From Flavobacterium piscisymbiosum (GTDB lineage: Bacteria; Bacteroidota; Bacteroidia; Flavobacteriales; Flavobacteriaceae), in the NCBI RefSeq assembly GCF_020905295.1, contig NZ_JAJJMM010000001.1:3534001-3598000 (forward strand): a stretch of 64,000 nt of DNA, read 5' to 3'. The notes under the pieces were generated by a model. It did not search any database. It was given only the letters and a program-made list of their open reading frames with translations, and was not told the origin of the DNA. The position numbers were made by a program, and so were the translations under genes. Positions within the stretch are counted from its first letter, which is position 1; each line of letters starts with the position of its first letter. Positions 8,801 to 17,308 of this stretch are shown one piece after another.

Positions 8801-11800
8801 ATAGAAGTACGATTAGGAGGTGTTGCTACCGCCTTAAGTAACTTATATATTTATCAGGCTGCATACAGGTTTCCAAATGCTAGTATAACAGGAGCTGTAG
8901 ATCCAATTTGTGCTGGACAGCAAGCTACTCTGGCAGCAAGTTCTACAGGAACAGAAACTTTTACCTGGTATGATGCTCCTACATTAGGAAACATTGTGAA
9001 TGTAAGTCCAACTGCGCCTTTAACAACTTCAACTACTTATTATTTACAAAGTACACGTGATGATAATAATAATAACGATTGTTTTAATAGTTTACGTCAG
9101 GCGGTTACAGTTACTGTATTGCCAATTCCAACAGATGCTGATGTACTGATTACAACTCCTGTTCAGGGTACTTGTGCCGGAGCTGCAGTTATAGCTCCTG
9201 CATCAACTATTCCGGGAGCTCAATTTAGATATTATACAGATCAAAATAAAACTACAGAAATTATAAATGGAAGTGTAATTGGAGGTGTAACATTTGCTAA
9301 AGATGCCGGAACAGGAGTACTTAGTTTAACAGGATTAAATGCTGCCGGAACACCTTACAATTATTTTGTTTCTATTTTAAATGGAGGCACTTGTGAAAAT
9401 GTAAACGGCACATTAAAACAAGTTACGGTTAATTTCCCTTCAACAACTACTTTAGCTTTAAATGCAACGCTTACAGGTTGTGGAAGTGCTAATTTAAGAA
9501 GTGCGATTACTAATTTTGATTCATCAGGAAATACGACTTATACTTTCTATGATGCATCGAATAATCAAATAACTGCAGACGCAGCTTCAAATATTACGGC
9601 GAGCGGTGTATATTCTGTTGAAGCACAGCTTAACAGTGATACTTGTCCTTCTGTAAGACAATCTGTAACAGTTACTATTAATGCATTGCCAAGTTTAGTC
9701 ATAACTAATCCGCAAGAATCTGTGAATGTAGGAACAAGCGTGACTTTAACAGCAGTTTCTACAGCCGCGATCACTTGGTTTGATCCACAGGGAAATCCGT
9801 TAACAGGACCAACATTTACTACAGGACCTTTAAACACTCCTGGAGTTTATACTTATACAGCAGTGGCTAATGACGGAATTTGTACCAGTACTGCAACAAA
9901 AGTAATTAATGTAATTAATCTTAGCAGTTGTCAGTCATTAACAGAAAGAGTTTATGCAACTGCACAAACATTTGATAGGATAATTACAGGAACAGTTACT
10001 GACGGAGCAAATGCTGTTGACGGAAATCCACAGACATTCTCTACCATTACAACAGGTTTAGGACTTTTAGGAATAGGTACAACCTGGCAGAATTTAACCT
10101 GGCCAAGTGTTATTACTAAAGGTACACCGGTAACGATTAAACTTGGATCAGAATACAGTTTATTAGCTGTAGGTCAAAATTTATCAGTAATAGGAACTCT
10201 AGGCGGTGTTGACATTGGAACAATGCAATCAGTATCCGGATCATTATTAAATTTAATTTCGGGAGATAATACTTATGAATTTACTTTTGTTCCTTCAGAT
10301 GCTTCCGGTCCTCAGAATTATGATGGAATCCGTATTCAATCAGCTTCTATTTTAAGTCTTGCTCAAAATACAAAAGTATTTGATGCTCATTATAACAGAT
10401 CAGTTTCAAGCGTTGCTTGTACTCCGGGAGACATACGAGATATATTTTATGGTTCAACAGATGTGGGACTTCCTATTGGTGCAGTAACTGCAGCAGTGGG
10501 TGTAAGTGACCCATGGAATATAGCTGATAACGATATTACAACTTTTGCAACAATGTATAGTGCAATTGGAGTTGCAGCGGCAGCAGATTTAACTGTAGAA
10601 TTTAAAACACCATCAGTTGTAACTGATACTTTAAGAATTGTAATCTCAAAACCAGGAGCACTTTTAGATGTCAATTTATTAACTGGATTTACTATTCAGC
10701 GTTATTTAGGAAGTGTAGCGGTTGGAGTTCCGATTCAAAGTAATAATACATTGCTGAGCTTGAGATTATTGCCAGGAAATTCTATGGCAATGGTTTTGGT
10801 TTCTTCACCAACAGAATCATACGATAGAGTAAGAATTCGTTTTGGAGGAGTTGCAGGAGTATTAGACTTCTTAAGAGTTCACACAGTAGAAAGAGTTGCA
10901 AATACGAGCGTGGTAGGAGCTGACCCTCAAAATAAAGTTACGGTCTGCCCGGGAACAGCTGTTACATTGCAAGTTCCTGAACAAGCTTGTTCTACCTATA
11001 TTTGGTATGATTCGCCAACAGGCGGAACCTCGGTTGCCACAGGACTTACTTATACTATCCCGGCTAATTTGCCAGCAGGAATTTATAAATACTATATACA
11101 ACCGGTACGTTATGGTTGTGAGTCTTTCACAAGAGGAGAAGTAACAGTTGAGGTAAGAGCTTCGGCTCCTGTAAATGCTTTAACAGATATTACTTTAAAC
11201 GGAGGAACAACTACATCGATTTGTTCTCCTTCAGGAACTGTAACTTTAGCAACAAGTTTAAGCGGAACGCCAGTTGTAACTACCCCTGTTTATTATTGGT
11301 ATAATAGTAGTGGAGCAACAAGCCAGTTAATTCTGGGAGAAACAACTTCTCAATTAATCGTAAACGGATTAGCTCCAGGAACTTATACTTATTCTGTAGG
11401 AGTAAGTTCAGATCAATTTTGTGAAACTTCTGAAGCAGATAGAAAACAAATTACGTTTACAATCCTGCCTCCTTCAACTGTAAATGATATTTTAGTTGAT
11501 GACGTAACAGTTTGTCATGATGTACCTGCGTCGTTGACTCCAACAGCACCAACATTAACAAGCCCGGTATTTACCTGGTATTTAGATGCTGCTAGAACAC
11601 AGCCAATAACAAATGGCGCAGTTATAGCCGGAGTTACTTATGCAATTGACGCAGCTGGTGTTTTAACCGCGACAGGTTTAACAAAAGCAATGAGTCCGAT
11701 AACTTATTATGTTGCTGTTGCAAGTACAAATACCTGTGAAAATCTTGCAGGAACTTTACAAGATGCAGTAATCATGGTTAGTGATCCAAATACACCAACG

Positions 11801-14800
11801 ACTACAGATGATACTCAGGATTTCTGTTTAGTTACACAGCCAACGGTTGCTAATATTCAAGTAAACGAATCTAATGTAGTTTGGTATAGTACTGATACAG
11901 GAGTTACGGCTTTATTGCCAACTGCAGCTTTAGCAAATGGCATTTATTATGGTGCAGTTACAGATGCGGTGACAGGATGTGAAAGCAGTGTTAGATTAGC
12001 TGTGACTGTTACGGTTACAGACCCTGGTACACCAACAACAACAGATACTACACAAGATTTCTGTTTGGTAAATACTCCAACAATTGCCAGTATTCAGGTT
12101 GATACGCCAACAGTTGGAACAATAGTTTGGTACAGCGCTTCATCAGGCGGAACACCACTTGCGAGTACTACACCGTTAACTAATACTTCATACTTTGCTG
12201 CTATTTTAAATGCTACAACTACTTGTGAAAGTGCTGTAAGATTAGAAGTTGCCGTAACAGTAAGCGATCCAGGAACACCAACTACAACAGATACTACACA
12301 AGACTTCTGTTTAGTAAATACTCCAACAATTGCCAATATTCAGGTTGATACGCCAACAGTTGGAACAATAGTTTGGTACAGTGCTTCATCAGGCGGAACA
12401 CCACTTGCGAGTACTACACCATTAACTAATTCTTCCTACTTTGCTGCTATTTTAAATGCTACAACTACTTGTGAAAGTGCTGTAAGATTAGAAGTTGCCG
12501 TAACAGTAAGCGATCCGGGAACACCAACTACAACAGATACTACACAAGACTTCTGTTTGGTAAATGCTCCAACAATTGCTAGTATTCAAGTTGATACGCC
12601 AACAGTTGGAACAATAGTTTGGTATAGTGCTTCATCAGGCGGAACACCACTTGCGAGTACTACACCGTTAACCAATACTTCATACTTTGCTGCTATTTTA
12701 AATGCTACAACAACTTGCGAAAGTGCTGTAAGATTAGAAGTTGCCGTAACAGTAAGCGATCCTGGAACACCAACTACAACAGATACTACACAAGATTTCT
12801 GTTTGGTAAATGCTCCAACAATTGCTAGTATTCAGGTTGATACGCCAACAGTTGGAACAATAGTTTGGTACAGTGCTTCATCAGGCGGAACACCACTTGC
12901 GAGTACTACACCGTTAACCAATACTTCATACTTTGCTGCTATTTTAAATGCTACAACTACTTGCGAAAGTGCTGTAAGATTAGAAGTTGCCGTAACAGTA
13001 AGCGATCCAGGAACACCAACTACAACAGATACTACACAAGACTTTTGTTTAGTAAATACTCCAACAATTGCCAATATTCAGGTTGATACGCCAACAGTTG
13101 GAACAATAGTTTGGTACAGTGCTTCATCAGGCGGAACACCACTTGCGAGTACTACACCATTAACTAATTCTTCCTACTTTGCTGCTATTTTAAATGCTAC
13201 AACTACTTGTGAAAGTGCTGTAAGATTAGAAGTTGCCGTAACAGTAAGCGATCCAGGAACACCAACTACAACAGATACTACACAAGACTTTTGTTTGGTA
13301 AATACTCCAACAATTGCCAATATTCAGGTTGATACGCCAACAGTTGGAACAATAGTTTGGTACAGTGCTTCATCAGGTGGAACACCGCTTGCGAGTACTA
13401 CACCATTAACTAATACTTCCTACTTTGCTGCTATTTTAAATGCTACAACAACTTGCGAAAGCAATGTAAGATTAGAAGTTGCCGTAACAGTAAGCGATCC
13501 AGGAACACCATCGATAGCCAATACAGATCAAAACTTCTGTTTTGTTGATGCTCCAACAGTAGCAAGCATCAATGTTAGTCCTGCTGTTGCTGCCAATATA
13601 GTTTGGTACGATGCATTAAGCGGAGGTAATTCAGTTGCATCAGCTACAGCATTGGCTACAGGAATTTACTATGCAGCGATAAAAGATCCAACAACAGGTT
13701 GCGAAAGCAATATAAGATTAGCGGTAAACGTTACCGTTTCAGATCCTGGAACACCATCAATAGCCAATACAGATCAAAAATTCTGTTTAATTGATGCTCC
13801 AACAGTAGCAAGTATCAATGTTAGTCCTGCTATTGCTGCTAATATAGTTTGGTACGACGCTTTAAGCGGAGGAAATTCAGTTGCATCAGCTACAGCATTA
13901 GCAACAGGAGTTTACTATGCAGCGATAAAAGATCCAACAACAGGTTGCGAAAGCAATATAAGATTAGCTATTAATATTACAGTTTCAGATCCTGGAACAC
14001 CATCAATAGCCAATACAGATCAAAAATTCTGTTTAGTTGATGCTCCAACAGTAGCGACTATCAATGTTAGCCCTGCTGTTGCTGCAAACATAGTTTGGTA
14101 CGATGCATTAAGCGGAGGAAATTTAGTTGCATCAGCTACAGCATTAGCAACTGGAATTTACTATGCAGCAATAAAAGATCCAGTATCAGGTTGTGAAAGC
14201 AATGTTAGATTAGCAGTAAATGTTACTGTATCAGATCCTGGAACACCAACTTTAATAACAGCTGGAACTCAAAATTTCTGTTTGGTAAATGCTCCAACTT
14301 TTGCAAGCATTCAGTTTAATCAACCAAACATTGTTTGGTACACAGCCTTAACAGGAGGAACAGCGATTGCATCGACTACAGCGTTGACAAGCGGTACATA
14401 TTATGCAGCTATAAAAGATGCATCTGGATGTGAAAGTAAAACAAGATTAGCCGTAGCAGTTAACGTAACAGATCCTGCTACACCAACAACTACTGCTGTT
14501 GCACAAACTTTCTGTTCTGGAAATAATCCAACTGTTGCCAGTATTCAGGTAAACGAAACAAATGTAGTTTGGTATAACGCAGTGAATGGAGGAGCACCAA
14601 TTGCTTCGACAACAGCTTTAGTAAGCGGAGACTATTTCGCAGCGTTAAAAGATGCAACAACGGGTTGTGAAAGTAGTATCAGACTTAAAGTGACAGTTAC
14701 TGTTGGAAACTCAAATAATCCAACAACAAATAATACTGCACAAAATTTCTGTTCTACAAGTAATCCAACATTTGCGAGTATTCAGGTAAACGAAAATAAT

Positions 14801-16318
14801 GTGTCCTGGTTTACTGCTGATACCGGAGGAACAGCAATTCCTTTAGCTACAGCTTTAACTTCTGGTACTTATTATGGAGAAATTACAGAACCGGTTACAG
14901 GATGTAAAAGTGCAACTCGTTTAATGGTTACGATTACTATTGTTAATCCAATGGCAACACCAACAACGAATTCATTGACTCAAAACTTCTGTTCAGTAAA
15001 TGCACCAAAAGTTTCGAATATTCAGGTAAATGAATCTAACGTAATTTGGTATAGCACTCCAACAGGAGGAACTGCGATTCCTGCAACAACAAATTTAGTA
15101 AGTGGTACTTATTATGGTGTTATTGCAAGTGGTTCAGGTTGCGAAAATCCGCAAAGATTAGCAGTTGTTGTAGTTATAAATACACCACTTCTGGTTACTA
15201 CACCAAGAACAACTCAGACATTCTGTTTATCAGCAGCTCCAACAATAGAAAGCATTGTTGTAAATGAAACAAATATAGTATGGTATACTTCTGCAAATGG
15301 CGGAACACCACTGGCAGCAAATACACCACTTACAGCAACAACATATTATGCTGCAGCACTTAGCAATACAACTAATGGTTGTGAGGGAGTTTCAAGATTA
15401 GGAGTAGCAATTTCTTTTGAAAATGATGCACTGGTTCCAATCACTACTACAGATGATACGCCATGTGTCTTCCAGGGAATTACATATTCTATTGCCAACG
15501 GAAAATCAGATTATCTATGGACAGTTGAAAATGGTACTATTACTTCCGGAGGAGGAAATGCTGACGGAACTGTAACGATATCATGGTCTGACATCGGACC
15601 TGGAAAGGTGAGTGTTGCTTACATCAATACATGTAATGAAAGAACAATTAAATCATTAAATGTAAATGTAGCCACTTGTTCAGATCTTACGATCACCAAT
15701 ACGGTTAGTAATCCTACACCTAATTTTGGTGAGCAAATAACATTTACTGTAACAGTAAATAATGTTGGTGAAGGTAACTTTATAAATACCATAGTAAGCG
15801 AATTATTACCAAGCGGATTTGATCTGATAAGCGCTAGTACAACTGCAGGAACATACGATTTAGGTACACAGCTTTGGACAATTCCAGCTTTAAATGCCGG
15901 ACAAAGCGTAGTACTTACAATTGTTGCAGAAGTATTACCAAGTGGTAATTATACAAACGTTGCAACTGTCGAAATTTCGACTCCTTTAGATGTTGATGCA
16001 TCAAATAACTCGGCTTCAGTTACTGTTGTACCGGTTTGTTTGACAGTATACAATGAATTTACTCCAAATAATGACGGAGCGAATGATCTTTTCAAAATTG
16101 ATTGTATCGAATCATATCCAAACAACGAGTTGAAAGTATATAACAGATACGGTTCATTAGTATATAGTAAACAACATTATGAAAATGATTGGGACGGAAC
16201 GGCCAATGTGTCCGGAGTTATCAATAGAGGAGATATGCTGCCAACAGGTACTTATTTTTATGTGATAACCATTGGAGACGGAACGGTTAAAAAAGGATGG
16301 TTATCTATCATGAGATAA
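5849..16318 (+). CDS. Giant secreted Ig-like repeat protein with type B (CHU_C) T9SS sorting domain
   Basis: This is a 3489-residue cell-surface protein, probably an adhesin of the SprB type. The ATG at 5849 is chosen because it begins a good signal peptide (MKKNSTFYDLN..., hydrophobic core LFGLLFLFLL, cleavage near ASSQ, residue ~32); a TTG 87 bp upstream is in frame but has no signal sequence. The body contains about 26 Ig-like modules, each with a WY or WF signature. Five larger modules of about 150-170 residues (near residues 32-188, 449-605, 858-1010, 1359-1519 and 1523-1685) share VDG/T and irlGG motifs. Nine 82-residue repeats lie near 2058-2795, a DUF11-like domain at about 3277-3396, and the type B gliding-motility C-terminal domain at 3397-3489 (EFTPNNDG, KVYNRYG, PTGTYFY). 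It sits first in an operon with SprF-like and PorE-like genes, as expected for a type B substrate. The ligand cannot be inferred. Confidence 0.93.
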   Translation: MKKNSTFYDLNFQKRLFGLLFLFLLCTNASSQTICRPTSQTNSQGGLLCLGLNVDSPANAYDSAGLTTFATLTNAVGIGCFVEETLTLNQTAKAGDQIAIYFGTGNGLLDVGLLSNASLQTKLSGADVGTRVALNSPLLNLNLLNGNTVAVAKYTLTGDTNQVQIQVGGLLSLLVSLRIYDVRLEFAQPIVTGGLTQTVCAGSTTTLTATPAAGTTLAWYSSASSTTALATGDTYTTPALSTATTYYIGISRAAGCEGNVRVPVVLNVSNPVAPAVNNTGLSICATGPTQQTTLSLLNPVPGTVYSWYSASSGGAALATGTTYSPTVPLGTTPFYVGASVGSCVSPTRTPVNVISTAVPALPTVLTQSVTIQSGQNATLNASVSEPGVQVNWYEAATGGTAVATNTTSFTTPILTATKTYHVEAQSPNGICASASRVPVTVTVQPAALGGCLEASSQVTAQTGICLLCGSTNPNNSVDGNPATSARLTIPAGVLTGTMQQTLQFNNPGKAGDIVDVELELPGGLADVNLLGAVTLATYNGATYNNDRVAITNPLITLQLLTGNRFRASVVAGANFDRVEIRLGGLATLLTSLDIYQATYRYKAPVITGDTTICSGTSTTLTAALAVGETVNWYSTASGGASLASTAAYTTPAISVPTTYYVQVTRNGCINSERNPVQILIDNPIAPVVNAVPVNLCSGETTTLTVQSPVAGTIYNWYDAASGGNLLFTGTSFVTPALNASVTYHVEAAIGSCVNPTRTPVPVNVNPRPAVPTFAGSDVLIQSGQTITLSVLNPVAGVRYNWYDAAIAGASVALNATSYTTPVLNANKTYYVEAVNIATDCASPTRGVINVIVIANASTCLQAGTATTSTGGVCVLCSVAAANDAVDGNINTYSQLSVPLGVAGYIQQELIFANPGQTGDIIDVDLEVPVGLLDISLLSNISLATYNGGAYNNDRIAVNNNLLNIQLLSGNKFKASFTAAAPFDRIEVRLGGVATALSNLYIYQAAYRFPNASITGAVDPICAGQQATLAASSTGTETFTWYDAPTLGNIVNVSPTAPLTTSTTYYLQSTRDDNNNNDCFNSLRQAVTVTVLPIPTDADVLITTPVQGTCAGAAVIAPASTIPGAQFRYYTDQNKTTEIINGSVIGGVTFAKDAGTGVLSLTGLNAAGTPYNYFVSILNGGTCENVNGTLKQVTVNFPSTTTLALNATLTGCGSANLRSAITNFDSSGNTTYTFYDASNNQITADAASNITASGVYSVEAQLNSDTCPSVRQSVTVTINALPSLVITNPQESVNVGTSVTLTAVSTAAITWFDPQGNPLTGPTFTTGPLNTPGVYTYTAVANDGICTSTATKVINVINLSSCQSLTERVYATAQTFDRIITGTVTDGANAVDGNPQTFSTITTGLGLLGIGTTWQNLTWPSVITKGTPVTIKLGSEYSLLAVGQNLSVIGTLGGVDIGTMQSVSGSLLNLISGDNTYEFTFVPSDASGPQNYDGIRIQSASILSLAQNTKVFDAHYNRSVSSVACTPGDIRDIFYGSTDVGLPIGAVTAAVGVSDPWNIADNDITTFATMYSAIGVAAAADLTVEFKTPSVVTDTLRIVISKPGALLDVNLLTGFTIQRYLGSVAVGVPIQSNNTLLSLRLLPGNSMAMVLVSSPTESYDRVRIRFGGVAGVLDFLRVHTVERVANTSVVGADPQNKVTVCPGTAVTLQVPEQACSTYIWYDSPTGGTSVATGLTYTIPANLPAGIYKYYIQPVRYGCESFTRGEVTVEVRASAPVNALTDITLNGGTTTSICSPSGTVTLATSLSGTPVVTTPVYYWYNSSGATSQLILGETTSQLIVNGLAPGTYTYSVGVSSDQFCETSEADRKQITFTILPPSTVNDILVDDVTVCHDVPASLTPTAPTLTSPVFTWYLDAARTQPITNGAVIAGVTYAIDAAGVLTATGLTKAMSPITYYVAVASTNTCENLAGTLQDAVIMVSDPNTPTTTDDTQDFCLVTQPTVANIQVNESNVVWYSTDTGVTALLPTAALANGIYYGAVTDAVTGCESSVRLAVTVTVTDPGTPTTTDTTQDFCLVNTPTIASIQVDTPTVGTIVWYSASSGGTPLASTTPLTNTSYFAAILNATTTCESAVRLEVAVTVSDPGTPTTTDTTQDFCLVNTPTIANIQVDTPTVGTIVWYSASSGGTPLASTTPLTNSSYFAAILNATTTCESAVRLEVAVTVSDPGTPTTTDTTQDFCLVNAPTIASIQVDTPTVGTIVWYSASSGGTPLASTTPLTNTSYFAAILNATTTCESAVRLEVAVTVSDPGTPTTTDTTQDFCLVNAPTIASIQVDTPTVGTIVWYSASSGGTPLASTTPLTNTSYFAAILNATTTCESAVRLEVAVTVSDPGTPTTTDTTQDFCLVNTPTIANIQVDTPTVGTIVWYSASSGGTPLASTTPLTNSSYFAAILNATTTCESAVRLEVAVTVSDPGTPTTTDTTQDFCLVNTPTIANIQVDTPTVGTIVWYSASSGGTPLASTTPLTNTSYFAAILNATTTCESNVRLEVAVTVSDPGTPSIANTDQNFCFVDAPTVASINVSPAVAANIVWYDALSGGNSVASATALATGIYYAAIKDPTTGCESNIRLAVNVTVSDPGTPSIANTDQKFCLIDAPTVASINVSPAIAANIVWYDALSGGNSVASATALATGVYYAAIKDPTTGCESNIRLAINITVSDPGTPSIANTDQKFCLVDAPTVATINVSPAVAANIVWYDALSGGNLVASATALATGIYYAAIKDPVSGCESNVRLAVNVTVSDPGTPTLITAGTQNFCLVNAPTFASIQFNQPNIVWYTALTGGTAIASTTALTSGTYYAAIKDASGCESKTRLAVAVNVTDPATPTTTAVAQTFCSGNNPTVASIQVNETNVVWYNAVNGGAPIASTTALVSGDYFAALKDATTGCESSIRLKVTVTVGNSNNPTTNNTAQNFCSTSNPTFASIQVNENNVSWFTADTGGTAIPLATALTSGTYYGEITEPVTGCKSATRLMVTITIVNPMATPTTNSLTQNFCSVNAPKVSNIQVNESNVIWYSTPTGGTAIPATTNLVSGTYYGVIASGSGCENPQRLAVVVVINTPLLVTTPRTTQTFCLSAAPTIESIVVNETNIVWYTSANGGTPLAANTPLTATTYYAAALSNTTNGCEGVSRLGVAISFENDALVPITTTDDTPCVFQGITYSIANGKSDYLWTVENGTITSGGGNADGTVTISWSDIGPGKVSVAYINTCNERTIKSLNVNVATCSDLTITNTVSNPTPNFGEQITFTVTVNNVGEGNFINTIVSELLPSGFDLISASTTAGTYDLGTQLWTIPALNAGQSVVLTIVAEVLPSGNYTNVATVEISTPLDVDASNNSASVTVVPVCLTVYNEFTPNNDGANDLFKIDCIESYPNNELKVYNRYGSLVYSKQHYENDWDGTANVSGVINRGDMLPTGTYFYVITIGDGTVKKGWLSIMR
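12020..13495 (+). repeat. Six tandem 246-bp repeats, family 1, inside the adhesin gene
   Basis: Units begin at 12020, 12266, 12512, 12758, 13004 and 13250, always GAC/GAT CCn of DPGTPTTTDTTQDFC. Each encodes 82 residues and the units are nearly identical at the DNA level, including synonymous sites. Each unit has two Cys (FCLV and CES), consistent with one disulfide per module. Units 2 and 5 share markers (TIAN, TNSSYF) that units 3 and 4 lack. Confidence 0.95.
13496..14233 (+). repeat. Three tandem 246-bp repeats, family 2, inside the adhesin gene
   Basis: Units start at 13496, 13742 and 13988. They have the same 82-residue period and phase as family 1 but a distinct sequence (DPGTPSIANTDQ..., SINVSPAVAANIVWYDALSGG). 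The paired Cys positions are kept. More divergent single modules continue to about 15420. Confidence 0.93.
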
Positions 16319-16363
16319 TCACCGTATTAATCATCTAATTAATTAAACTTAATAAGTATCGTT

Positions 16364-17296
16364 ATGAAACTATATATAAAATCATTAGAAACGTATTTTA
16401 TTTTAATATGTTCTTTTATCACATTTTGTGCCAGTGCACAACAAGATCCGGAGTACACACAATATATGTACAACACAATGTCGGTAAATCCTGCTTATGC
16501 AGGATCTACCGGAACATTAGAAGCAACACTTTTGGGACGTTCTCAATGGGTAGGAATAGACGGAGCACCAGAAACACAATCATTTTCTATACACTCACCG
16601 CTTAGAAACGAGAATATTGGTTTAGGACTAAGTGTCGTAAATGACAAAATTGGTCCATCAAACGAATTGTATCTGGACGGAAACTTTGCGTATTCAATTC
16701 CTTTAGGATATGATAAAAGATTAGCGTTTGGTCTTAAAGCAGGTATGAGAATGTTAAATGTAGATTGGTCTAAGGGAAGATATTATAATAATAATGATGT
16801 TTTGTTAAATCAAAACATTGATAATCAAATGAAATTAGCTGTTGGAGCCGGAGTTTACTATTATACAGATAAATGGTATGTAGGTTTCTCAATTCCAAGC
16901 TTTATTCAAAATAATTATTACGACGATGTTCAGGAATCTATAGATTACGATCGTTTGCATTATTATTTAATGGGAGGTTATGTTTTTGATTTGAATCCGA
17001 ATTTAAAGTTTAAACCGGCATTTTTAGTAAAAGCAGTAAGCGGAGCGCCACTTACAGCTGATATATCGGCAAACTTTATGATTGCAGAGAAATTTGTAAT
17101 TGGAGGATCTTATCGAACAGATGATTCTGTGAGCATATTGGCGGGTTTTCAAATATCCAGAAGTTTTTATGTCGGATATGCTTTTGATTACACGGTTAGT
17201 GATTTGAACAAATACAATGACGGAACGCACGAAATCATCTTGCGTTATCAATTTACTAAGAACCAAAGTAAAATTAAATCCCCTCGATTCTTCTAA
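16364..17296 (+). CDS. PorP/SprF family outer-membrane protein
   Basis: This type IX secretion accessory protein of 310 residues has a signal peptide (hydrophobic FILICSFITFCASA, cleavage before QQDPEYTQ). The PorP/SprF hallmark follows directly: YTQYMYNTMSVNPAYAGS, then beta-strand-rich sequence ending in a membrane-strand pattern. SprF-type proteins are needed for secretion or attachment of cognate type B CTD substrates, and the gene lies 45 bp after the giant type B protein, so it is very likely its dedicated partner. The next gene, OmpA-like, is 12 bp away. Confidence 0.93.
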   Translation: MKLYIKSLETYFILICSFITFCASAQQDPEYTQYMYNTMSVNPAYAGSTGTLEATLLGRSQWVGIDGAPETQSFSIHSPLRNENIGLGLSVVNDKIGPSNELYLDGNFAYSIPLGYDKRLAFGLKAGMRMLNVDWSKGRYYNNNDVLLNQNIDNQMKLAVGAGVYYYTDKWYVGFSIPSFIQNNYYDDVQESIDYDRLHYYLMGGYVFDLNPNLKFKPAFLVKAVSGAPLTADISANFMIAEKFVIGGSYRTDDSVSILAGFQISRSFYVGYAFDYTVSDLNKYNDGTHEIILRYQFTKNQSKIKSPRFF

Positions 17297-17308
17297 ATTA
17301 GAAATCTT

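Noticed and set aside
12094..13074. Repeated antisense ORFs (12094-12336, 12832-13074) with identical 80-residue products
   Set aside because: They are exactly antisense to the 246-bp repeats of the adhesin gene and 738 bp (3 units) apart, so they only mirror the coding repeats.
12020..14233. Regular repeats that might suggest CRISPR
   Set aside because: Units are 246 bp, fully in frame and code for protein modules; there are no spacers and no cas genes.
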